A stretch of DNA of 36,061 nt, taken from contig PLXE01000117.1 of the NCBI GenBank assembly GCA_003151335.1, positions 1-36,061 on the forward strand, written 5' to 3'. The DNA is from Acidobacteriaceae bacterium. Its GTDB lineage: Bacteria; Acidobacteriota; Terriglobia; Terriglobales; Acidobacteriaceae. Under the pieces are notes generated by a model. It saw only the letters and a program-made list of their open reading frames with translations, searched no databases and was not told where the DNA came from. Both the position numbers and the translations under genes were made by a program. This document shows, one piece after another, positions 15,435-23,668 of this stretch (its first letter is position 1; each line of letters opens with the position of its first letter).

Positions 15435-18400
15435 TTACGTGTTTGCGGTGCCGAGCACGATCTCAGCAAGTTCCTCCAGTCGACGGAATTCCGGAGATTC
15501 CCGCAGCAGTGTCCGCAGCTTCCGCCGGCGCGACGCGATTGTCTTGTTTGGATCACCGAGCGCCGGCTGCTGCGTGATTAGGTTCCCCGCGCGGTTTGCT
15601 ATCGCCTTTGCGAGCCGCGCGATTTCTTGATGAGTGTCACTGTGGGAATCAAACGCGGGAATGAAGCGGTGCGGCAGGGTGTGAGCATGCCTGGCGCCGA
15701 ACTCGCCTTCTGGATTGAAGGCTCGGATCGCTTCGGTAAGCGCGGCGCTATTCAAAAGCCCGACACGATACCACGCTTCGGTCGCCGTTGATACCAGTCG
15801 CCAATAGAGCGTCTGATCGAGAACTGTGTCCTTATAACTGTTTACAGGGATGCAAGCCCCGCATGCGATTCCGCCGCCAGCGCCGCTCAGCACGAGATAA
15901 TGCCCTTCCGGAAAAACCTGGATCGTGAGTTTGTTCCTTTCGTTAATCCTCTCAGCCAGCGGCTTTCCCGCCCTGCTCGTTGCTATCGAATCGTCAATCC
16001 GCTGAAATCGTAATGCGGTCTGCCGGAAACCCAGAGTCCGAATTTCGCCTGAGTCGAGCATCTGCCATTCGCCCGAAGGCTGCCGCCGCGCAGGGAGCGC
16101 AACGGGCGCAAATGGTTCGACACACAAAAAAGGCAGGAGGTTCAGAGACTGAACCATCCGAAAGAGAAAACGCGGCGCAACGAAACCTGGAAAGGTTTGG
16201 CCCTTGAGCTGCTTTGCGTCTTTTATCCCGAAGTACAACGGGCTGGTGGGCGCCGGAGTTCTCACTCGCCATTCGGCGCCTGTCCGGTCCACGACTTCTA
16301 CGCACACAGCAGTTCGGGGCATGAGGTCTGCTCCCTGTGGAGGCACCGACTCAGTCGCACCGACGACTGTCGAAGATGCCGTTGCGCTCAGCGCCCACGC
16401 CGTCCGCCGGTCGCGTCGAAGAACCGTGAAACCCACCTCTGAAAGTCCAGACTGATCCACGTGGAATCCCTTGATTGCTGAGTGGACTTCGCTTGGAAGT
16501 CGGCGCTTTACTCCGACAACCGCGGCAGAGCGCACCTTGAACGTTCCCGAGGCCACTTCCCATACCTCTTGAAGTTCAAAGGGAACCCTTCTGGGGCTCG
16601 CGAGATATGCGGCATCACGAAATTTCTGCTGGTGATGGCCTTTGAAAATAGTGCCGGGGACCAGACAAGCGACGGCGGCGCCAGGTCTCAGATATCGGTC
16701 AATCGCATGGATGAGATACGTAGTCGCAAGTTCCAGGTGGAGGTGGGAGGCGCCAGACGGTTTAATCCCGTAGAGAAGGGATCTATTCGAGAGTTGGGCT
16801 TTGTAGGGATTGTCGCCTAATTGGCTCATGGCGAGCCACGGAGGATTTGAAACAAGACCATTAAATTGGCCGAACAAAAGACCTGGGCGGTATGTGTTGC
16901 GGAGAATGAACGCCCAGATGCCGTTCCGGTTCGCCACAGCGAGATCGGCCATCCGTTGAGCCAATCGAACGGTCGCCTCCACGATTTTCGACTTTAGCGG
17001 CTCATTAACCGAAATCGCGTGCGTTCCGGCAAGGCTGTCGATGAGAAGCGTCGCTCGTTCTTCGGTTATGTTGCCAGTCTCTCCTTTAGCCGCAGCGCGC
17101 GCCTCGTCGTAGGCCCAATCCACCACGTCGTCAAATAATCCGCGGAACTCAGGATGAATCAACTCCGCCGGAAGCGTCACGGTGTGACCATCGAGCTCGA
17201 TGGCAAGATCAGCTTCCTCTCCAGGCGCCGGCACCGCGCTGACTGGTGTGATCGCAAAAAGGGAATCTGCGTGGTAGATGGGAATGATTACGTCAGCCTG
17301 GGCGTTCTGCAGCCGGGACGCAAGTGTTACGACCCAAGTGGTCTTTGCAAGTATCACGGCGAGAGGATCGATATCAAACCCAGTGGCGACACTCACGAGG
17401 TCATCCAGCGTTGTTGCTGCCTGTCGTCGAATTTGCTCTTTGATTATTTCCGCCAAAATCGAACCCGACCCGCAACACATATCCACGACCTGCGGACGCT
17501 CTCCCTCCGGAATTGAATCAAGGCAGCGCGCGGCCAACTGCCGCGCAAGCCAAGTCGGAGTCCACTCCTGCCCAAGCAATTTCCTTTGACTGCGTCGCGC
17601 AAGCTGAGCCATCAAGCGACCGAAAAGATCGTGCTCTTCGAGTGTCGAGAAGTCGTAAGCGTACAAGTCGTGTTGGATCTCGCGAGCGACTGGCATCAGT
17701 TCCGACAGATGCGATTCGCGCAGCACCCAGCCAAAATAGTCGTCTTCGACCATGTTCTTCAGTCGAAATTTAGTCGCGAAGTAATTGCCGGTGAGAATCT
17801 CTGACAGTCCTCTGTCGTCGCTCAGAATAGCCTTCGTCTCAAGAACGTTTGCGGCGAGAAGTCGGGCCAGAACAGCGACATACATTTCATCCACGTACAT
17901 GGCGGCGCGGAATCCGCTTTGCGCCTGCTCAAGGCCATCAACAAAGCGCGACCACAAATCTGTTGCAAGCGCGATCGATGAATCAGTCGCGCGGCCATTG
18001 TTTACCATTCGCAGCAGGACATCTACATGACGGCGGTACGGCAAACTCTCCAAGCCAAGGTCGCCAGTGATATTTGTTGCTGTAAGAGCGCGTGACTGCT
18101 CGCGCGCGAGATGTTTCTTGAGAAAAGCGACAAACAGGCGGGCATTGTCGTCGCTCGGGACGGTAAACTCGAACGACTCTATTTCACGAAGAGTGATATC
18201 CGCTGCCGTGCAGCTTTCTGGCCGGACACCCGCCGCCAAGTCTGCGTCAAACACACACCACTCAACAGTGTCGGAAAGAATTCCTCGGGCCTGCGATATC
18301 AGCGTGCCCGCGCGAACGGTGCCGGCGATGTACTCGCGTACCTGATCTCGGCCGTGGTCACGAAGTCCGGTGTTCCTAAGATCAGCTTCGTATTCGATAA

Positions 18401-18647
18401 CGGTTGACCGAATGAGATTGTCGATGAAGCGGTTCGCGGTGGCGCCCGCCGCAGTGCCAATCCTCGTGTGGGCTTCAGAACCTTCCGAGTAGTGATTGAC
18501 CCACGCCTCATCTGCCGGATCAGGAAAGACTTGTCGCAGCCATGACTGAAATTCCGCACGCAGCACAGCTTCCGTGCGGCCGTCTGCGCGTAGTTGGCTG
18601 CACCGCGCAATCAGACTTTTCGCCGCCGCAAGAGAAGAGGATGTCAT
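15435..18647 (-). CDS. 1070-residue N6-adenine-type DNA methyltransferase with nuclease-like N-terminus
   Basis: A large class I SAM-dependent DNA methyltransferase. The N-terminal domain (about 20-140) resembles the nuclease part of type IIG enzymes (RFIDNLIRSTVIEYEADLRN ... QVREYIAG ... VEWCVFDAD), but the expected E-x-K reads E85-Y-E87, so cleavage may be lost. A helical middle is followed by LLGQEWTPTWLARQL (358-372), motif I VVDMCCGSGSIL (387-398), GFDIDPLAVILA (423-434) and motif IV LVSNPPWLAM (598-607). The last 400 residues could recognise DNA. Size and order recall PglX of BREX and type IIL enzymes, but no BREX partner genes are present. Its ATG overlaps the upstream stop (ATGA). Confidence 0.85.
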   Translation of the reverse strand: MTSSSLAAAKSLIARCSQLRADGRTEAVLRAEFQSWLRQVFPDPADEAWVNHYSEGSEAHTRIGTAAGATANRFIDNLIRSTVIEYEADLRNTGLRDHGRDQVREYIAGTVRAGTLISQARGILSDTVEWCVFDADLAAGVRPESCTAADITLREIESFEFTVPSDDNARLFVAFLKKHLAREQSRALTATNITGDLGLESLPYRRHVDVLLRMVNNGRATDSSIALATDLWSRFVDGLEQAQSGFRAAMYVDEMYVAVLARLLAANVLETKAILSDDRGLSEILTGNYFATKFRLKNMVEDDYFGWVLRESHLSELMPVAREIQHDLYAYDFSTLEEHDLFGRLMAQLARRSQRKLLGQEWTPTWLARQLAARCLDSIPEGERPQVVDMCCGSGSILAEIIKEQIRRQAATTLDDLVSVATGFDIDPLAVILAKTTWVVTLASRLQNAQADVIIPIYHADSLFAITPVSAVPAPGEEADLAIELDGHTVTLPAELIHPEFRGLFDDVVDWAYDEARAAAKGETGNITEERATLLIDSLAGTHAISVNEPLKSKIVEATVRLAQRMADLAVANRNGIWAFILRNTYRPGLLFGQFNGLVSNPPWLAMSQLGDNPYKAQLSNRSLLYGIKPSGASHLHLELATTYLIHAIDRYLRPGAAVACLVPGTIFKGHHQQKFRDAAYLASPRRVPFELQEVWEVASGTFKVRSAAVVGVKRRLPSEVHSAIKGFHVDQSGLSEVGFTVLRRDRRTAWALSATASSTVVGATESVPPQGADLMPRTAVCVEVVDRTGAEWRVRTPAPTSPLYFGIKDAKQLKGQTFPGFVAPRFLFRMVQSLNLLPFLCVEPFAPVALPARRQPSGEWQMLDSGEIRTLGFRQTALRFQRIDDSIATSRAGKPLAERINERNKLTIQVFPEGHYLVLSGAGGGIACGACIPVNSYKDTVLDQTLYWRLVSTATEAWYRVGLLNSAALTEAIRAFNPEGEFGARHAHTLPHRFIPAFDSHSDTHQEIARLAKAIANRAGNLITQQPALGDPNKTIASRRRKLRTLLRESPEFRRLEELAEIVLGTANT

Positions 18648-20797
18648 GCTCCGTTCCTTTGCCGGCCGCGACAGAGCGCGTCGGATAGTGACTTTAGACC
18701 TTTGAGCAACTCGCCGATCCTGGAATCAGACTGCGGAACGCCGGTAATTTTTGCGAGAACAAAACGGTCTACTGCCTCTGACACGGATGTCGCCGTAGGC
18801 GCCAACGCCCGACCTTCCGCATCGAGCATCGCCAGTTCCGTCGCGCTTACTGCGGGAATCGGCAGCCGTTTGAGTTGTGCGGCTTCGAGTTTGAGCGCAC
18901 CTCCCCCTAGTGGCGTACCAAGCGCCTCCATGCATGCTCGGCACCAGGAGGTGTTCAAGAAGGCGCGGAAAGCAAATCGCGTCCAGGCCGATGACTCGCT
19001 CCAGATCGTCGAGAAATTCGCGTCGATCAGCACGGGCGGATCGTCATTCATCTCGATCCACGGAATGCCTTGGTTTATCCGCGGTACAAATGCATCGGGG
19101 CGATGACGCCTCGCAAAGGCCGGAAGCATGTACCAGAATCTTGGAAAGCGATCGGTTCCTGTCGTGCGTACATTTGTCTTTACGGCAGATAGCTCGCGGA
19201 TGCGCTTTGCCTCGTGACCACTCGTGTATACCATTTCGGCCGCGCGTCGGACAAAGTTCGCCAATTCGAGCGGCATCACTTTCGGAACTGGAATGCCTTC
19301 GCGCTCATAAAGGTGTCTCGCGCGTTCAACGATTTCTGAGTCTTCAGGCAGTACCCACCCACTCAAGTCGAGGACACGCCCAGTAAGTTGTGCTGCGTTT
19401 ATTGGACCTGTCACCTCCGATTGTCGTCGGACCACCGGCATAAGGCATCCAGCGGGGACTACGAGTTCCTCGTTATCGAATAGCGCGCTTAGGCGTATGC
19501 GGATGGCGCCGCCCGCTCCGTCAACACGATCCGCATAAAAGAAGCCATTACAACCAGTCCGCAAGCCCTGGCTGATCGACAGTCCTAGTACGTCCGGCAG
19601 AGCAAGGTTGACTGGCGTTACGGATTCGAATACCGGTCGGATTGCGGCCGGAACCGCGCTAAGCGGTGACTGTTGTTCTTTTTCAAATAAAGGACCGGCA
19701 CCGGCACCGAGTTCAAGACTGCGGAACCAGCTCCGCCGACGACCGGAAGCTATTGTTTCTTCCAAAACAGCCGAGAGAGGATTCAATTGCGAAACGAGCC
19801 CTTGCACTTCGGTTCGCCTCCCGCGACGGGTCTCCCGCAACCATGTGGAAAACGCCCCTTCAGGGTTTTCATCTGGGAATGATGAACCGACCAAACTGTC
19901 GTTTCCGCTTGCTGATGGCGACACCTTGACGGTCACTACTACTGCGTCGCTCACTCGCCGCTCGGATAGCGGTACGCGAGCCTCGGCGAGTGTCAGGCGA
20001 CGTGCGACTACCAGCTGCGTCCGAACGAGCGCGTCGGAGAACCATCCTGGTTGCGTGTCCTCGATCAGGTATTCTAGACGGAAAAATTTTGCCAGTAGGT
20101 ATTCAATTACGTCCCCGTAATTCCGAGAGCGCCACGTTGCCGGAGCAACCAGCGCCAATACCCCGCCGGAACGGACCAACGCGGCACACAATATCCATGC
20201 CGGTACCGATAGGTCAGCAAGTCCCGAATATTTCTCGATGATGGCCCCCCAGATTAGCGATTCTTCGGGCGGAACGCGGGCTCCTACGATTTCTCCCAAA
20301 TGTCGCCGAATCTCATCTGGCGAGAGTTGGGGCACATCGCCGTTTTGCGCCGCCAGGGTCTGGTACCGAACGTACGGCGGGTTTGTGATTACAAGGTCGT
20401 ATCCTTTGGTGAGGTATGCGTCTGATGCACGCGGATCGAACGCATCACCTGCGCGTATCAACAGGTGATTGACCAGATAGCTCCAGCTCTCCAGACGCTG
20501 ACGGCACATATCGGCCGTCGGTGGATCGATCTCAATGGCCTGTAACCGTTCCATGTGACCGTTGCTGAGAGCTGCTCGTTCGGCAACCGCGTCCAGAAGA
20601 TCGCCGTGGCCAGCCATCGGATCAATAACTGTTGACACAGCATCATCGATGGCGACTGCCGCTAAAAGACGACTAAGAGGCAATCCCGTGAAGAACTGAC
20701 CTAGCGCCTTGCGCCGGCCCGAATTGAGCGTGCCTTCGTAGCGTGCGGCGCTGGATCGGGCGTCACCTATCTGACTACTCGACAGGAGGTCTGGCAT
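18644..20797 (-). CDS. 717-residue N6-adenine DNA methyltransferase (Eco57I/TaqI-like)
   Basis: A SAM-dependent DNA methyltransferase expected to methylate adenine at N6. The sequence shows KALGQFFTGLPLSRLL (30-45), motif I TVIDPMAGHGDLLDA (56-70), an acidic motif II region LQAIEIDPP (85-93), and motif IV DLVITNPPYVRYQ (134-146). A LALVAPATWRSRNYG stretch follows, as in the Eco57I/TaqI group. The C-terminal half probably holds the target-recognition region. It begins inside the end of the 633-residue methyltransferase gene (23-bp overlap) and its end overlaps the next gene by 4 bp, so all three are almost certainly co-translated. Confidence 0.87.
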   Translation of the reverse strand: MPDLLSSSQIGDARSSAARYEGTLNSGRRKALGQFFTGLPLSRLLAAVAIDDAVSTVIDPMAGHGDLLDAVAERAALSNGHMERLQAIEIDPPTADMCRQRLESWSYLVNHLLIRAGDAFDPRASDAYLTKGYDLVITNPPYVRYQTLAAQNGDVPQLSPDEIRRHLGEIVGARVPPEESLIWGAIIEKYSGLADLSVPAWILCAALVRSGGVLALVAPATWRSRNYGDVIEYLLAKFFRLEYLIEDTQPGWFSDALVRTQLVVARRLTLAEARVPLSERRVSDAVVVTVKVSPSASGNDSLVGSSFPDENPEGAFSTWLRETRRGRRTEVQGLVSQLNPLSAVLEETIASGRRRSWFRSLELGAGAGPLFEKEQQSPLSAVPAAIRPVFESVTPVNLALPDVLGLSISQGLRTGCNGFFYADRVDGAGGAIRIRLSALFDNEELVVPAGCLMPVVRRQSEVTGPINAAQLTGRVLDLSGWVLPEDSEIVERARHLYEREGIPVPKVMPLELANFVRRAAEMVYTSGHEAKRIRELSAVKTNVRTTGTDRFPRFWYMLPAFARRHRPDAFVPRINQGIPWIEMNDDPPVLIDANFSTIWSESSAWTRFAFRAFLNTSWCRACMEALGTPLGGGALKLEAAQLKRLPIPAVSATELAMLDAEGRALAPTATSVSEAVDRFVLAKITGVPQSDSRIGELLKGLKSLSDALCRGRQRNGA

Positions 20798-22676
20798 TGG
20801 ATGAGGATTCTGATGCGACTAGTTGATAGAACTCGTCTGCATTCAACGGGACGCTCTGCTCACGCGTCAAATAGTGCGTCACGAATCGCGAGTACAGCCG
20901 TTGTGGCGTCTGCTCGGCTCGATCAGAAGACGCGCGCGCGAGCTCAAGCAATTCTTCCATCACGGGCGCTACCGCTCGAGGCAAGCTTGCACGCCGAACA
21001 GGCCGCTTGCCCAATAGAAGCAGAGGGTCGCCTTTCACAGCGCCGTTCGTACTGACCTGCTTGAAACTTCCCTGAGTTTTATCGAGGATGCTCGCAACTT
21101 CCACGCTGTAGCCGACTTCTGTGTAGGCGTGGCAAAGAGCATTCCAAACCTCTGACGAAGACGAATGAAAGACCACCGTCGCTTTGCCGTTTTTCTTCAG
21201 GACACGATGGACCTCACGGAACGCCTGCGTCATAAGCGCCTGGTAATCGCTCACGTGTTTACCTTGGACTCGACTAATTGTGACCTCTTCTCGCGAATCT
21301 GTGCACTTTCCGAGCCAAGCCTCGTTTATGAAATTAACTTCCGCGTATGGAATATTGCCGCCGAATGGCGGGTCGGTGAACACGTAGTCTACGCTTCCAT
21401 CCGGGAGGTTTGTCTGCAGGCACGATCCTTGGTCCACCTGAACGAAACGGTCAGGCCGGTACGTCTCGGTGAATGCGGCATGAATCGTTTTTAGCTTCCT
21501 CCGAAGGCCGGCGAAGAGATTCTTCTCGACTGGAAGTCCGCTTATATACAGGACGCCCGACTGGGAACTTGTAATCACGAGATCGCGCTGATTCTTTTTT
21601 ACGACGACGCGCGTCATGATCGTCGCATGGCTTGCGTTGTAGCTCAGTAACCAGAAGCGCAACGCATCTCGCAGCGGTGATGAACTCGCGAGCTGCCACA
21701 AAGCGGCGAACACAATCAGATTTCGGCGAGTGTAGAAGTGGTGAAGATGGGTTATGCCTTGATGGTAGCCGCTGCGGTAAAGATCGCCCCAGGGCACTTT
21801 CGCGAGCGGAATATCTGAAGGCAACGGAGCGTGCGCGATGCGCGTCAGAAGCGATAGATCAGACTTTTTGATTGGGCGCGACCACTCACGCTTGCCGGTG
21901 ATTCCGTACAGCCACACTGGTCTGCGAATCCGGGCAGTGATTCTTTCCTTGCTCAACTCATCGAACGTAGTCTTCGTGAGCCGTCGCATGTCGGCAACGC
22001 TTGTTCTACGCGAACAATGTGGGCAGGAGAATGTAGAATTGATTCGGGCCGGTTGCCGCCGTACGCAACCGTCAAACAGAGTATTTGCTTCACCGCAGTT
22101 CGGACATTCGAGAAGTTCGGACCAAATCAAATAGCGAATTATTCCCGTCCCTCCGTCTGGATCGCGCGCCTCGTACATCCAGCCAAGCTCGCGCTCAGCT
22201 TCTGACAAGATGCGTTCGGCCTCTCGCCGAAACTCCTCGGGGTCCGGAGGGTTACAGAGTGTTTGGCCCACAAAGCTACCGAGGGTGCCTAGTTCCCGAA
22301 GCACGGCCCGCCGGGGTCCCCATCGGATTTTCAGTCCTAATTTTCTTGCATGCTCGCGCATCGTTTCGGTTGGCCTCGCGCAGAGCACCGCGGCAATTCC
22401 AGTTGTACCGCTCCCGGCAAAACCATCGAAGACCGTATCACCTGGCTTTGTATGCGAGGCGATAAATAGTGCAATTGCTTCTGGCGAGATTTTGGTTGGG
22501 TACGGAAACGCCGAAAATAGAGATCCGCTTCGGGACGCTTTGAGCGGCAGCTTGTACAGAATCGAAAGATTTTTTGCGGATCGGCTACGGGAACGGGAAG
22601 TGGCGCTTCGAATTACTCCACGCCTTTTGGCGCGAGTATTCGCTCTCTTTTGCGGCGCACCCCCAGAGTTGCTCAT
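20775..22676 (-). CDS. 633-residue DNA methyltransferase with internal zinc ribbon
   Basis: First gene of the operon. A basic Ser/Arg-rich N-terminus (1-35) is followed by SAFPYPTKISPEAIALFI (54-71) and motif I PGDTVFDGFAGSGTTGIAA (78-96). A zinc ribbon has Cys191/Cys194 (ECPNCG) and Cys218/Cys221 (CPHC). The catalytic motif IV YVFTDPPFGGNIPYAEVNF lies at 431-449. DPPF and the FxGxGTT motif suggest an amino-methyltransferase resembling the zinc-ribbon adenine methylases of COG1743, with the zinc ribbon inserted between motifs I and IV. The base methylated (N6-A or N4-C) cannot be decided. A TACGAT box lies close before the ATG, so a short or leaderless transcript is possible. Confidence 0.85.
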   Translation of the reverse strand: MSNSGGAPQKRANTRAKRRGVIRSATSRSRSRSAKNLSILYKLPLKASRSGSLFSAFPYPTKISPEAIALFIASHTKPGDTVFDGFAGSGTTGIAAVLCARPTETMREHARKLGLKIRWGPRRAVLRELGTLGSFVGQTLCNPPDPEEFRREAERILSEAERELGWMYEARDPDGGTGIIRYLIWSELLECPNCGEANTLFDGCVRRQPARINSTFSCPHCSRRTSVADMRRLTKTTFDELSKERITARIRRPVWLYGITGKREWSRPIKKSDLSLLTRIAHAPLPSDIPLAKVPWGDLYRSGYHQGITHLHHFYTRRNLIVFAALWQLASSSPLRDALRFWLLSYNASHATIMTRVVVKKNQRDLVITSSQSGVLYISGLPVEKNLFAGLRRKLKTIHAAFTETYRPDRFVQVDQGSCLQTNLPDGSVDYVFTDPPFGGNIPYAEVNFINEAWLGKCTDSREEVTISRVQGKHVSDYQALMTQAFREVHRVLKKNGKATVVFHSSSSEVWNALCHAYTEVGYSVEVASILDKTQGSFKQVSTNGAVKGDPLLLLGKRPVRRASLPRAVAPVMEELLELARASSDRAEQTPQRLYSRFVTHYLTREQSVPLNADEFYQLVASESSSNARPPVE

Positions 22677-22983
22677 TTGTCATAATCGTACCATGTCATG
22701 ATCTGCCCGCCCCTGTGGATTTCTAGGCGCACGCGCGTTATACAAAGGGTTCCACACTGAAGGAAGCCCCCCGATTGGGAAGATCGGGCACACGATGGGG
22801 GTTGTGGGAGGACTGAGAGAATCTTGGTCAGTCGATCCGCCCGTCAAAAACGGGACGCATGCGTAATCAGGGCGATACCTGCGATCGCATGCACGTTGGC
22901 GGCATCCCGTCCGCTGGTATATGATTCGCTGCTTCGTTCAAATTTTTTCCAGGCAGCGTTTGAATGAACGATGAGGGCGCTCC
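22677..22983. promoter_or_regulatory. Divergent control region between the methyltransferase operon and the transfer pair
   Basis: 307 bases with no supported gene. A 6-bp hairpin cccgat/atcggg lies at 22770-22788. Nested inverted repeats cgttca (22935-22940) with tgaacg (22965-22970), and ttcaaa (22937-22942) with tttgaa (22959-22964), sit just before the plus-strand gene and could be an operator. Promoters for both directions must be here, but I cannot assign them firmly. Confidence 0.4.
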
Positions 22984-23658
22984 ATGGCAAGACTCGGCAA
23001 GGCATCTAACGTCATTTCCCACTGGCATCATCCGCTTGAAAACTTCCAGACCTCCACGATGGAATTCTATGCCGCCGTGGAACAGGCACTCGCGCCGAAG
23101 CAAATCCCCGAATACTCAACCTCCCGCATCGATTGGCGGGAAGGCGGAATGCTCTCCGCCCGGAGGGAATACCTGCGGGTGAAGCGCGGCAGACTTGTCT
23201 TCGACATCTGTGCCGCTCCCTTCGGCACCGGCTTCTTCTTCTCGTGGTGGCTTGCAGAAGTCCCGCCATCATGGGGGCTTCTGTGGGCGCTCCTCATTGT
23301 GTTTGCCGGTTTCGTCTTCATGAATATCTGCATACAGGCGATGGGTTTCTTCGCGGGCATCTATTGGGGAATCATCGGCTTTATCGGCGCCTTATCGTTG
23401 GCCGGCTATCTCATCCGGCGAGGCAAGATCGGCACCGATCTGGAAAATGTGGTGCTTGCCATCCCGCTGTTCGGCCCCCTCTATGAGCGCTTGTTCAAGC
23501 CGCCCACGTATTACAAGATGGACACGGCCATCATGTTCCAGTCGATGGTGCATTCGGCGGTCCTGGACGTGATCGATCCCTTGTTCACGGCGAAGGGCGT
23601 CCGCGCCTTGAGCGAACTTGAGCGGAAGCCGATCATGCAGGAGCTGTACCAGAGATAG
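22984..23658 (+). CDS. Membrane protein partnered with the HerA/TraD-like ATPase
   Basis: A 224-residue protein. The first 70 residues are soluble and charged; hydrophobic helices span about 70-145 (FGTGFFFSWWLAEV, LLWALLIVFAGFVFMNICI, GFFAGIYWGIIGFIGALSLA). A cytoplasmic C-terminus follows (KMDTAIMFQSMVHSAVLDVI). I do not recognise a named family. It ends 10 bases before the ATPase gene and a relic of its membrane part sits beside an ATPase fragment at 4652-5029, so the two genes travel together. An anchor or channel partner for the ATPase, as in conjugative coupling complexes, is a reasonable inference. A gaggg site precedes the ATG. Confidence 0.75.
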   Translation: MARLGKASNVISHWHHPLENFQTSTMEFYAAVEQALAPKQIPEYSTSRIDWREGGMLSARREYLRVKRGRLVFDICAAPFGTGFFFSWWLAEVPPSWGLLWALLIVFAGFVFMNICIQAMGFFAGIYWGIIGFIGALSLAGYLIRRGKIGTDLENVVLAIPLFGPLYERLFKPPTYYKMDTAIMFQSMVHSAVLDVIDPLFTAKGVRALSELERKPIMQELYQR

Positions 23659-23668
23659 CGTTTTCCCG

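Noticed and set aside
15435-22676. Full BREX or DISARM system
   Set aside because: The 1070-aa methyltransferase has a PglX-like outline, but no PglZ, BrxC-like ATPase, Lon-like protease, DrmA, DrmB or DrmC gene is in the window.
23618-23668. Upstream extension of the ATPase gene by 17 codons
   Set aside because: It lies inside the end of the membrane protein gene and encodes an implausible Ser/Cys/Arg-rich start. The ATG at 23669 is preferred.
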